DNA from: Ruminococcaceae bacterium AB4001
GTDB taxonomy: Bacteria; Bacillota; Clostridia; Saccharofermentanales; Saccharofermentanaceae
Assembly (NCBI GenBank): GCA_000621765.1
Contig: JHXJ01000001.1
Span: 248,001-312,000, forward strand
Length of the DNA stretch: 64,000 bases
Direction of reading: 5' to 3'
A program made the translations under genes and the position numbers. Under the pieces are notes generated by a model that saw only the letters and a program-made list of their open reading frames with translations, searched no databases and had not been told where the DNA came from. Positions 17,114 through 23,242 of the stretch are shown piece by piece (position 1 is the first letter of the stretch; each line of letters starts with the position of its first letter).

Positions 17114-17314
17114 ATGAAAAACACAACAGCAAACAAGATCTTATTGGTAATCTTAGCAGTACTCGGATTAGCCGGATTTATCCTCTTATTAGTATCCATG
17201 TTCGGAAACGTTGCTTCCAATCTTCCGCTTACAGGTGCCCTCGCTTGCGTCGGTATTGCAGGAGTCATCAACACGGTCCTTCTGGTCAAGAAGGGCCGCG
17301 AGTCAAAGAACTGA
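17114..17314 (+). CDS. Small two-TM membrane protein
   Basis: 66 aa with two hydrophobic helices (about 8-30 and 38-58) and a basic tail ending KKGRESKN. The ATG at 17114 is preceded by AAAGGAGAAACTC, a good ribosome site. No family is recognised. It converges with the TPM-like gene 18 bp further on. Confidence 0.7.
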   Translation: MKNTTANKILLVILAVLGLAGFILLLVSMFGNVASNLPLTGALACVGIAGVINTVLLVKKGRESKN

Positions 17315-17332
17315 TCTCCGGACGTCAGGTAT

Positions 17333-18130
17333 TTATCCGTAAGCCTTTCGGTCGCGCTTGTACTTCCTTATGGTGAGTATAAGCGCGGTTATGAATGCGG
17401 CTGCAACGACCAGCACAGGAGTAAGTGCCAGTATAAACATTCCTAATCTCGTGCTTTTGTCGGGATTGATCTTCTTGTCGGCTTTGGCAGTTGCGATTCT
17501 GAAAGCGTCTGTAAAAGCCTGCTCAGGTCCTAATCCCTGCTTAATGTCATTCTTGATCGTCTTGCGGAATCCGTTCAGAACCGTCCCGTTGAGGATCGCT
17601 TCAGTTGTCCGGGCGTGATATATCGAAATCCTGTATTTTCCTGATGCGGCATCGCTTTTCGGAACCGAATATACGATGACAAAACCCGAGAGCGAGTCAG
17701 CATTCTGGCCTTCCGTATATATATCCAGGCTTACGTAGTTTTCCTTCCAATCCTCATCGTAAACGGTAATGACCTCCGGAGCGATTCCTGTCACGGAGTA
17801 GAAATCATAAGCTTCTTTTTCGAGAGCCTCGTCATTTTCGAAAAGATCAGCCCTGTCATCGATCACCGGCGTTTTACGGCCCGGAAGCTTGACCGGAACG
17901 GCTGAACTGAGCGCGATGCAGGAAACTCCCGTCAGTGTTACTGCGACAATTCCTACTGCAATTATCGAAGCTATCGTGGTCTTCTCGCTTTTGGACTTTT
18001 CCCTGATGTAATCGTCCGTACCGTCATTGGTCTTCTCATCCAACTGCCTTCCGGCGACTGCGTAATAACGCTCTCTTCCACGGAAACGGAAATTGCCGTT
18101 ATCTGAACGGTTATTATCTGACTGTGTCAT
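17333..18130 (-). CDS. Membrane protein with TPM-like extracytoplasmic domain
   Basis: About 265 aa. One transmembrane segment lies near residue 55-80 and a second near 230-253, followed by a short basic tail. Between them is a domain starting VIDDRADLFENDEALEKEAYDFY with a later TDAFRIATAK; it resembles TPM (TLP18.3/Psb32) domains but is divergent. Start: the ATG at 18130 has GAGGGA in place, whereas the longer TTG form would place that site inside the gene. Function is unknown; TPM proteins act in envelope or photosystem maintenance in other bacteria. Confidence 0.6.
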   Translation of the reverse strand: MTQSDNNRSDNGNFRFRGRERYYAVAGRQLDEKTNDGTDDYIREKSKSEKTTIASIIAVGIVAVTLTGVSCIALSSAVPVKLPGRKTPVIDDRADLFENDEALEKEAYDFYSVTGIAPEVITVYDEDWKENYVSLDIYTEGQNADSLSGFVIVYSVPKSDAASGKYRISIYHARTTEAILNGTVLNGFRKTIKNDIKQGLGPEQAFTDAFRIATAKADKKINPDKSTRLGMFILALTPVLVVAAAFITALILTIRKYKRDRKAYG

Positions 18131-18361
18131 AAATCTATCCCTCTTCTTTATACCCAAAAAACCCTATTCCCAATGAGATATTATCTCAAAAATAATTATA
18201 TCACCCGCCCATACGGAGTAAAGAAAAATCGTATTTGCCCAGGTCCTGACAAGACAACAGAAGGCAGCTGGTTTAAAATGCGGTCAGCGGTGGAAAAATG
18301 ACTTTCAAAAATTTTTTTCGAAAAAGTGAAACCACCGGCACCCAAACTGCACTGTTATAGG

Positions 18362-18375
18362 TGAACGGCCGTTCA
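18362..18375. promoter_or_regulatory. 14-bp perfect palindrome upstream of ECF sigma gene
   Basis: TGAACGGCCGTTCA is a perfect palindrome 26 bp before the GTG of the ECF sigma gene, just after a TGTTATAGG stretch that may be a -10 region. A dimeric repressor operator is a reasonable reading; no regulator gene is identified. Confidence 0.4.
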
Positions 18376-18400
18376 GAATAAAATTTTGAGGTGACTTAGA

Positions 18401-18967
18401 GTGAACGAAGCGAAGGCGCTGGCCTTACTTAAGAAAGGTGACGAGGAAGCACTGGAGTGGTTCATCGACAAGTACAGCAACTATGTCGTAACCATCGTCA
18501 ACAGCATCCTGCAAGGTTCCATGAGCCATGAAGACGTAGAAGAAGTAGCGTCAGATGTGTTCGTGACTTTGTGGAGATCTGCCCAGAACCTGTATCCTCT
18601 GAATCTTAAAGGGTACTTGAGCCGCGTGGCAAGGAGCCTGTCCATGCAGAAATTGCGGGAGAAGGCGACCGAGCTTCCTTTGGACGAGGACATTCTTATC
18701 TTAGATGACGATTCTGAATTTGACAGACTGGCAAAGGAAGAACAGGACGACATGGTGCGGCGGGCGGTCTATGCGATGCCCCAACCTGACAAAGAGATAT
18801 TCCTGAGGTTCTATTACTACTGTCAAAGTGTGTCGCAGATAGCAAACGAAATGCAGATGAACCCGTCCACGGTCAAGACCAAACTGAAGCGCGGACGTGA
18901 GAGACTCCGGGTAATCCTCAACAATAATATGAAAGGAGACGATCAAAATGAAAGTAAGTATTCATGA
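18401..18967 (+). CDS. ECF-family RNA polymerase sigma factor
   Basis: 188 aa with sigma region 2 (residues about 10-75; HEDVEEVASDVFVTLW) and region 4 (about 120-175; SVSQIANEMQMNPSTVKTKLKRGRERL). It should direct transcription of an envelope- or stress-response regulon. The GTG start follows GAGGTGA. Its last 20 bp overlap the next gene, so the two are translationally coupled, the typical layout of an ECF factor with its membrane-bound regulator. Confidence 0.92.
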   Translation: MNEAKALALLKKGDEEALEWFIDKYSNYVVTIVNSILQGSMSHEDVEEVASDVFVTLWRSAQNLYPLNLKGYLSRVARSLSMQKLREKATELPLDEDILILDDDSEFDRLAKEEQDDMVRRAVYAMPQPDKEIFLRFYYYCQSVSQIANEMQMNPSTVKTKLKRGRERLRVILNNNMKGDDQNESKYS

Positions 18968-19910
18968 GTTAATGGACAATATCGAAGATTCTTCAGTACA
19001 GCTGGAAGAACAGAATGTCGTCTCCTCTGAAAGGATAAAGGAGTTGACTAAAATGAAGATTCAGAATACATCAAATATTAAGCGCCGCTCAAAGAAAACG
19101 GCACTGACGATCGGCATTGCTGTAGCAGTTGTAGGAGCATTGGGAGTTTCAGCTTTTGCAGCATTGAACGGCGGACTCGCAGGATTATCCTTCGGCAGGA
19201 GTTCATGGAGCCCTTCCATCGAAGAGGACATTAAGTATTCATTGCCTGAACGTGAGTTCATATCCTTACAGGGATATCTCGATTCGCCCGAATACAAGGC
19301 TACCAAGGAGTGGGTAGAATTCGAAGACAGCTACGACCGTGACGGAAAGATCCTGGATGAACACGAAGCGGAAATGAGGCGAACAGGCGTTGATCCGTTT
19401 GAAGAGTACAATTGCTACCTTGTCTGGTCGCAGGAGATGGCTGATAAGATCGATGAGATAACAGCGAAATACGACCTTAAGCTCCATACCGGCTTAGCCG
19501 ACTGCGATGATAAGATCGTTAATGAAATGTGCGGAGAAGTATTTTCCGGTGAGTTTATAGGCGGCGGATATATGTACAATGACGGAACATTCCAGCTTGA
19601 TTGCAATTATGCCGGTGTTGAATTTCAGATAAGAAGATGCATGAGAGGCTATTTCGACACCACATATCTCAACATCGGAAACAAGGACAATTATGAAGAG
19701 TATGAATATACGACAAAGAGCGGAGTTACGGTTAACATCTCAGCAGGCAAAACCAGTCTGGGCATGGAAAAATGGGTCATAGCTGCGGACCTCGAAAAGA
19801 GCTTTGTAACGCTCAATGTCATGCCGTGGGATATAGATGGTAATGAAAAATCGTATACGAAAGAAGACATTCAGAATCTCTTAGACCAGATCGATTTTTC
19901 CAAGCTTTGA
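18948..19910 (+). CDS. Single-pass membrane protein, probable anti-sigma factor
   Basis: 320 aa. The N-terminal 45 residues are cytosolic and charged. One TM helix (about 50-72, ALTIGIAVAVVGALGVSAFAAL) follows, then a roughly 245-residue extracytoplasmic domain with no recognised family (contains paired cysteines). Topology and 20-bp overlap with the ECF sigma gene indicate an anti-sigma or co-sensor role; no ZAS or HxxxCxxC motif is present. A GAAAGGAGA site lies upstream within the sigma gene. Confidence 0.7.
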   Translation: MKVSIHELMDNIEDSSVQLEEQNVVSSERIKELTKMKIQNTSNIKRRSKKTALTIGIAVAVVGALGVSAFAALNGGLAGLSFGRSSWSPSIEEDIKYSLPEREFISLQGYLDSPEYKATKEWVEFEDSYDRDGKILDEHEAEMRRTGVDPFEEYNCYLVWSQEMADKIDEITAKYDLKLHTGLADCDDKIVNEMCGEVFSGEFIGGGYMYNDGTFQLDCNYAGVEFQIRRCMRGYFDTTYLNIGNKDNYEEYEYTTKSGVTVNISAGKTSLGMEKWVIAADLEKSFVTLNVMPWDIDGNEKSYTKEDIQNLLDQIDFSKL

Positions 19911-19937
19911 TATTATCAGGATGTAGGAATAGGAAAG

Positions 19938-19972
19938 CCCCGCAGACGCTTTGTTTGCGGGGTATATTTTTT
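19938..19972 (+). terminator. Intrinsic terminator of the ECF sigma operon
   Basis: CCCCGCA (19938-19944) pairs with TGCGGGG (19956-19962), followed by a TATATTTTTT tract. Confidence 0.85.
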
Positions 19973-20143
19973 CGATCTGAGGACAGCGTGCGGAGATATG
20001 TGGAGGGTGTGAACAATCAGAAAAACGCATGAAGTTCCAAAACGATCAGCGCAGGTGCGCGAAAAAATTTTTTCGAAAATTTCTGCTTAACTTATTTAAA
20101 ATATGGCGCCGCCGGTCATCCGGAGAAATTGAAAAATAGGGGG

Positions 20144-20172
20144 TTGCACATCCGAAATTGGTGTGCTATCTT
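20144..20172 (+). promoter_or_regulatory. Sigma-A promoter ahead of leader RNA and tRNA array
   Basis: TTGCAC (20144-20149), a 17-bp spacer, then TATCTT (20167-20172). It is followed at once by a structured RNA that ends in a terminator. 19973-20143 contains no gene, only an AT-rich TTTTTTCGAAAA tract near 20070 similar to one near 18310. Confidence 0.6.
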
Positions 20173-20178
20173 ATCGCT

Positions 20179-20249
20179 GATGAAGGAAGTGCCTGTCCGA
20201 CATCCAATTCGATAAAGCGAATTCGGATCGAACGGCACTTCTTTTTTTT
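20179..20249 (+). ncRNA. Short leader or small RNA ending in an intrinsic terminator
   Basis: Directly downstream of the promoter, GAAGTGCC (20186-20193) pairs with GGCACTTC (20234-20241). The enclosed part folds again as ATCC-AATTCG against CGAATTCGGAT with one bulge. Eight T residues follow (20242-20249). The transcript would be about 70 nt. It could be a stand-alone sRNA or an attenuator controlling read-through into the 54-aa ORF and tRNA array. Which is correct cannot be told from sequence. Confidence 0.55.
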
Positions 20250-20280
20250 CACCGTAAAAAAATGAAAGGACAAAAGAAAA

Positions 20281-20445
20281 ATGGCAACTGTGATGTTGAG
20301 AAGAAACAATATTAGTCTCAAAGTGCTTGGTAATACGGCGCTCAGTTCATTATGCTCTTTTGCCCTGATATCGGGAATGGATTGCGATCACCGCTATGAC
20401 AAGAAATTTTACGGCAATGGCATTTTAGGGCGATTACGATGTTAA
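20281..20445 (+). CDS. Hypothetical 54-aa protein
   Basis: A short ORF (begins MATVMLRRNN, ends GILGRLRC) with AAAGGA ten bases upstream. It has a weakly hydrophobic middle and two cysteines. It sits between the terminated leader RNA and a second strong terminator, just before the first tRNA gene. No family is recognised. Its isolation between two terminators suggests its own expression state; it may also be a non-functional remnant. Confidence 0.4.
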   Translation: MATVMLRRNNISLKVLGNTALSSLCSFALISGMDCDHRYDKKFYGNGILGRLRC

Positions 20446-20490
20446 TCTGACTTTTTGTTTAGGCACAAACAAATTAATTAGAAGACCATC

Positions 20491-20530
20491 AGGATCGTCC
20501 GGAGAAGAAAAAATCGGACGATCCTTTTTT
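20491..20530 (+). terminator. Intrinsic terminator just before the tRNA array
   Basis: A perfect 11-bp stem (20491-20501 with 20515-20525) with a 13-nt loop, then six T residues. The first tRNA begins 38 bp later. A TTGACA occurs at 20545-20550 but no -10 element follows at the right distance, so the array promoter is not evident. Confidence 0.9.
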
Positions 20531-20567
20531 ATTCTTCGCGTTCTTTGACAACTTAATTCTTTTACAC

Positions 20568-20643
20568 ACCCGTGTAGCTCAACAGGTAGAGCGATCGGCC
20601 GTTAACCGGGAGGTTGAAGGTTCAAGTCCTTCCATGGGTGCCA
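20568..20643 (+). tRNA. tRNA-Asn (GTT)
   Basis: Full cloverleaf of 76 nt with encoded CCA. The acceptor pair ACCCGTG/CATGGGT is complete, and the anticodon GTT lies in the CCGTTAA loop context. First gene of the array. Confidence 0.93.
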
Positions 20644-20735
20644 ATAAGACTTTCCGTGAGAGAACCAGGCACTCTCCCGCGGAACGTCAGGGGTGACTTT
20701 AAGGAAAGGGACTTCCTTTGAAGTAACCCCGTCAT
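20644..20735 (+). other. Structured spacer between tRNA-Asn and tRNA-Phe
   Basis: No gene. It contains two hairpins: 20652-20684 (TTCCG/CGGAA with inner GAGAG/CTCTC) and 20690-20730 (GGGGT/ACCCC continuing into ACTT and AAGGAA pairs). Most other spacers in the array are 3-5 nt, so this insert is exceptional. Confidence 0.6.
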
Positions 20736-20811
20736 GGATGGTTAGCTAATCTGGTGAAAGCGCCCGGCTGAAGACCGGGGTAGGTTGGATCGAAACCAAC
20801 ACCGTCCACCA
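20736..20811 (+). tRNA. tRNA-Phe (GAA)
   Basis: 76 nt, CCA encoded. Acceptor GGATGGT/ACCGTCC, anticodon stem CCCGG/CCGGG, loop CTGAAGA giving GAA. Confidence 0.92.
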
Positions 20812-20814
20812 TAT

Positions 20815-20889
20815 GGATCTGTAGTGTAACGGTAACACACCGGACCTTTAATCCGGGTGATGGGAGTTCAAGTCTCTTCGGGTCCACCA
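20815..20889 (+). tRNA. tRNA-Lys (TTT) with C at position 33
   Basis: 75 nt, CCA encoded, acceptor GGATCTG/CGGGTCC. The anticodon stem CCGGA/TCCGG fixes the loop as CCTTTAA, so the anticodon is TTT. The base before it is C instead of the near-universal U33. The D-arm resembles tRNA-Gln/Glu types. Confidence 0.75.
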
Positions 20890-20893
20890 ATAC

Positions 20894-20968
20894 GATCTCA
20901 TGGTATAGCGGCTATTATACCGGACTGTCTCTCCGGGGATCGGGGTTCAACTCCCCGTGGGATCGCCA
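20894..20968 (+). tRNA. tRNA-Asp (GTC)
   Basis: 75 nt, CCA encoded, acceptor GATCTCA/TGGGATC, anticodon stem CCGGA/TCCGG, loop CTGTCTC. Confidence 0.93.
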
Positions 20969-21054
20969 GCTTTCTCCGGTGCGCAGCAAGAGCGACAAGC
21001 TATTCTTTTTCCGCGCTGCTTGTGCTTTTCGATGCGCCTTCCGGAGAAATACAA
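20969..21054 (+). other. Structured spacer between tRNA-Asp and tRNA-Glu
   Basis: No gene. A long hairpin has outer arms TTTCTCCGG (20971-20979) and CCGGAGAAA (21041-21049), GCGC/GCGC pairs inside, and a central ACAAGC/GCTTGT stem. It is the second unusually long spacer in the first part of the array. Confidence 0.6.
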
Positions 21055-21130
21055 CGCGTGTTCGTCTAATGGCAAGGACATGAGACTCTCAATCTCATAA
21101 TGCCGGGTTCAAATCCCGCACACGTGACCA
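21055..21130 (+). tRNA. tRNA-Glu (CTC)
   Basis: 76 nt, CCA encoded, acceptor CGCGTGT/ACACGTG, anticodon stem TGAGA/TCTCA, loop CTCTCAA. The CTC anticodon for Glu is uncommon in Firmicutes, which mostly use TTC. Confidence 0.9.
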
Positions 21131-21133
21131 TAT

Positions 21134-21210
21134 ATCTTCGTGGCGGAAGCGGTATACGCAGGCGTCTCAGACACGTCTTTTTCCCGGTTCGAATCCGGGC
21201 GGAGATACCA
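21134..21210 (+). tRNA. tRNA-Leu (CAG), short variable region
   Basis: 77 nt, CCA encoded, acceptor ATCTTCG/CGGAGAT. The D-arm is Leu-like (TGGCGGAAGCGG) and the loop CTCAGAC gives CAG. Only five bases (TTTTT) separate the anticodon and T stems, so the class II long arm is absent. Confidence 0.85.
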
Positions 21211-21214
21211 AGAA

Positions 21215-21292
21215 CTCCCGGTGTCGGAACTGGTATACGGACCGCACTTAAAATGCGGGTTCTTGCGGGTTCGATCCCCGCCCGGGAGACCA
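21215..21292 (+). tRNA. tRNA-Leu (TAA), short variable region
   Basis: 78 nt, CCA encoded, perfect acceptor CTCCCGG/CCGGGAG, anticodon stem CCGCA/TGCGG, loop CTTAAAA. The variable region is six bases (GTTCTT). Confidence 0.85.
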
Positions 21293-21303
21293 ATCAACAA
21301 CAT

Positions 21304-21381
21304 GTCCGTGTAACCGAATTTGGTATAGGTACTGTGCTAAGGACGCAGGTTCTGCGGGTTCGAATCCCGCCATGGACACCA
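21304..21381 (+). tRNA. tRNA-Leu (AAG), short variable region
   Basis: 78 nt, CCA encoded, acceptor GTCCGTG/CATGGAC, loop CTAAGGA giving AAG. The variable region is about five bases (GTTCT). A34-containing Leu tRNAs are rare in bacteria and would need inosine modification. Confidence 0.82.
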
Positions 21382-21384
21382 TAT

Positions 21385-21460
21385 GCTCTCATAGCACAAC
21401 AGGATAGTGCACCGGTCTTCTAAACCGGGTATCAGCGTTCAAGTCGTTGTGGGAGTGCCA
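21385..21460 (+). tRNA. tRNA-Arg (TCT)
   Basis: 76 nt, CCA encoded, acceptor GCTCTCA/TGGGAGT (first pair G-T), anticodon stem CCGGT/ACCGG, loop CTTCTAA. Confidence 0.88.
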
Positions 21461-21463
21461 TTT

Positions 21464-21540
21464 GTCTGATTGATGCAACCGGTAGACGTGGCTGACTCAA
21501 AATCAGTTTCTTCAGGGTTCGAATCCCTGATCAGACACCA
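21464..21540 (+). tRNA. tRNA-Leu (CAA), short variable region
   Basis: 77 nt, CCA encoded, perfect acceptor GTCTGAT/ATCAGAC, loop CTCAAAA giving CAA. The variable region is about five bases, as in the other three Leu tRNAs. Confidence 0.84.
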
Positions 21541-21545
21541 AACAT

Positions 21546-21618
21546 TGCAGGGAGGACCGGTTTCCAAGCGTGCCTCATAAGCATGCCTATCCGGGTCCGA
21601 CTCCCGGCCCTGCAACCA
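21546..21618 (+). tRNA. tRNA with CAT anticodon (Met/Ile2 type), degenerate D-arm
   Basis: 73 nt, CCA encoded, perfect acceptor TGCAGGG/CCCTGCA, anticodon stem CGTGC/GCATG, loop CTCATAA. Position 8 is A not U, the D-arm is reduced to a GGA/TCC stem, and the T-loop starts TCC rather than TTC. Whether it is charged with Met or Ile cannot be told. Confidence 0.7.
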
Positions 21619-21622
21619 ACAT

Positions 21623-21697
21623 GTGGTTCATGGTGTAACGACAGCACGGCAGTTTGTGGCACTGCAAGTTCGGGTCAGATTCCCGGTGTTCCACCCA
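21623..21697 (+). tRNA. tRNA-His (GTG), mismatched acceptor
   Basis: 75 nt including G-1 opposite C73 and encoded CCA. The loop TTGTGGC gives GTG. The acceptor TGGTTCA/TGTTCCA has two central T-T mismatches, and the T-loop is TCAGATT. The gene is recognisable but irregular. Confidence 0.75.
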
Positions 21698-21700
21698 GAT

Positions 21701-21774
21701 GTCCCATTGGTGTAATGGCAGCACCATAGTCTTCCAAACTGTTGGTACGGGTTCAAATCCCGTATGGGACTCCA
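21701..21774 (+). tRNA. tRNA-Gly (TCC)
   Basis: 74 nt, CCA encoded, perfect acceptor GTCCCAT/ATGGGAC, loop CTTCCAA. Confidence 0.92.
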
Positions 21775-21778
21775 ATTT

Positions 21779-21867
21779 GCCGTCGTAATCCGTTAAGGAG
21801 GCGGGACGGACTGTAAATCCGTCAGTTCAAGTACTTCGAGTGGGTTCGATACCCTCAGGCGGCACCA
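21779..21867 (+). tRNA. tRNA-Tyr (GTA)
   Basis: 89 nt, CCA encoded, loop CTGTAAA, with a normal long variable arm. The acceptor GCCGTCG/AGGCGGC pairs at six of seven positions. Confidence 0.88.
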
Positions 21868-21870
21868 AAA

Positions 21871-21944
21871 CGTAGCTTCTTTCAAAGGCAGGAAACCCGT
21901 CTGATATGCGGGTAATGGTAGTTCGATTCTATCAGCTACGACCA
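21871..21944 (+). tRNA. tRNA-Ile (GAT)
   Basis: 74 nt, CCA encoded, perfect acceptor CGTAGCT/AGCTACG, D-stem TTTC/GAAA, loop CTGATAT. Confidence 0.88.
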
Positions 21945-21949
21945 GACAC

Positions 21950-22025
21950 TGGAAAGTAACTCAGCTGGCAGAGTGCCGTTCTTATAAAGCGGTGGTCGGG
22001 AGTTCGAGCCTCTCCTTTCCAACCA
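21950..22025 (+). tRNA. tRNA-Ile (TAT)
   Basis: 76 nt, CCA encoded, perfect acceptor TGGAAAG/CTTTCCA, D-stem ACTC/GAGT, loop CTTATAA. UAU-anticodon Ile tRNAs are unusual in bacteria, which normally read AUA with a lysidine-modified CAU tRNA. Confidence 0.86.
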
Positions 22026-22027
22026 AT

Positions 22028-22102
22028 GCTTCTGACGCCGTCGGCCGGCGCGATGGTCTGCAAAACCACTGGATCTAAGTTCGAGTCTTAGCAGAAGCTC
22101 CA
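22028..22102 (+). tRNA. tRNA-Cys (GCA), A at position 8
   Basis: 75 nt, CCA encoded, perfect acceptor GCTTCTG/CAGAAGC, loop CTGCAAA. Position 8 is A rather than U. Confidence 0.85.
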
Positions 22103-22106
22103 AAAC

Positions 22107-22181
22107 GGTCGCGTAGGCTAACGGATAGACCGCCCGGCTACGAACCGGGCAATGGGGGTTCGATTCCCTCTGTGACCGCCA
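22107..22181 (+). tRNA. tRNA-Arg (ACG)
   Basis: 75 nt, CCA encoded, acceptor GGTCGCG/TGTGACC with G-T pairs, anticodon stem CCCGG/CCGGG, loop CTACGAA. Confidence 0.9.
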
Positions 22182-22185
22182 GTTT

Positions 22186-22259
22186 TGTCCTTTGGTGTAA
22201 AGGCAGCACAAGGGCCTTTGACGCCTTTAGTGTACGTTCGAATCGTACAGGGACAACCA
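22186..22259 (+). tRNA. tRNA-Gln (TTG), copy 1
   Basis: 74 nt, CCA encoded, acceptor TGTCCTT/AGGGACA, loop CTTTGAC. Confidence 0.9.
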
Positions 22260-22266
22260 AAAAAGT

Positions 22267-22355
22267 GCCGTGTTACCTTAGCGGGGAGGAGGGTCTGTCT
22301 TGAAAACAGTTGGGCCTGAAAAGCTCTGGGAGTTCGAATCTCTCACACGGCGCCA
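22267..22355 (+). tRNA. tRNA-Ser (TGA)
   Basis: 89 nt, CCA encoded, perfect acceptor GCCGTGT/ACACGGC, loop CTTGAAA, normal long variable arm. Immediately upstream of the large structured RNA region. Confidence 0.9.
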
Positions 22356-23160
22356 AAAGTGTTATTTTCGGGGAAATCCCCAAAAAATACGGCCGGTTTC
22401 GGGTCGTCAGATAAACCTGGCAACAGGGATAAAGTAGACGGAATCTCCAACCGTCTGCGATACCGGGCAACCGGTATTCAACAGAAAACCTGCAAGATCT
22501 TCATTTGCCTAAGGTCCAAGGCCGACTGGTGAGGGCTATGGCGTAATGACGGTATCGAAATATGCCGGATACCTGGAAACAGGGAAAAGATCTGCAGTCT
22601 GCGGACATGAGCCTTGTTAGGGCAAGTGTTTGTCTAACGGTTACTGATAATCTCAAATCGAAAGAAAGGTTTGAAGTATCTGAGTGATGTCGATAACAAG
22701 ACCGGCAGGATTGCGAAGGATGGACTGTGCCCAAAAGGTACGGATGTCCCAAGATCAGCCTCGTAGTCCGGAGAGGAATATTAGCTCAACTGTCAGAGCG
22801 TTTGACTCGTAATCAGAAGGTTGGCGGTTAAAATCCGTCATATTCCACCGATTCCAAGCAAAAGTGCTGATCACCCGATGCTCGAAAATGAGCTTATCCG
22901 CCTGAGATATGGCGGCCTGCCGATTCCGCAAGAAGACGCAGGAGAAATTACGAGTAGGTGCAACTCTAACAGCTTAGCAGGCTGTGAATCCCGCAAGGAA
23001 GAATGTTCCCAAAGGAAATCTATAAGAGCTCGGGTAAGAGTTTGCCGGTTTTCGCAAAACCGGTGCTCATCGTGACTACCGCTTAGCAGGCGGTGTGATA
23101 GATACTTCCAACGGTATCGAAAGTCACGGAAAAACGTCATTAATCTCAGCGTTTAATCTT
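22356..23160 (+). ncRNA. Large structured non-coding RNA candidate (ROOL/GOLLD-like) enclosing a tRNA
   Basis: About 730 nt outside the embedded tRNA-Thr (22775-22849) contain no convincing ORF but many clean hairpins. Examples are CCTG-GCAA-CAGG (22416-22427), AGACGG/CCGTCT (22436-22456), ATACCGG-GCAA-CCGGTAT (22460-22477), CCTG-GAAA-CAGG (22572-22583), TCAAATC/GGTTTGA near 22655 and GCCGGTTTT/AAAACCGGT (23044-23064). Two stems carry the same TTAGCAG loop. GNRA tetraloops, purine-rich joints, length, a tRNA-array location and an internal tRNA fit what is known of ROOL and GOLLD RNAs, which occur near tRNA genes and in phages. The exact ends and family are unproven. Confidence 0.6.
22775..22849 (+). 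tRNA. tRNA-Thr (CGT) embedded in the large RNA region
   Basis: Acceptor GGAATAT/ATATTCC is perfect, and the anticodon stem TTTGA/TCAGA has loop CTCGTAA giving CGT. After discriminator A the DNA reads CCG, so the complete CCA is not encoded, unlike the other 22 genes. It lies 419 bp after tRNA-Ser and 311 bp before the next tRNA. Confidence 0.82.
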
Positions 23161-23234
23161 ATCAGTATGGTGTCAACGGTAACGCGTTTGACTTTGACTC
23201 AGGAATTGAGGTTCGAAACCTTGTTCGGGTGCCA
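23161..23234 (+). tRNA. tRNA-Gln (TTG), copy 2, degenerate acceptor
   Basis: 74 nt with encoded CCA, loop CTTTGAC, and an intact D-loop and T-arm (TGAGG/CCTTG). The acceptor ATCAGTA/TTCGGGT has two mismatches. It may be a decaying copy or a tRNA-like 3' end processed off the upstream structured RNA. Confidence 0.65.
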
Positions 23235-23242
23235 GATAACAA

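Noticed and set aside
21066-22211. Minus- and plus-strand ORFs across the tRNA array
   Set aside because: All overlap tRNA genes; their residues (repeated SNPGRT/LPGGDRTR patterns) are translations of conserved T-arms.
22356-22774. Group I or II intron splitting a tRNA
   Set aside because: Flanking tRNAs are complete, no intron-encoded protein is present and I could not find P/Q/R/S or domain V sequences.
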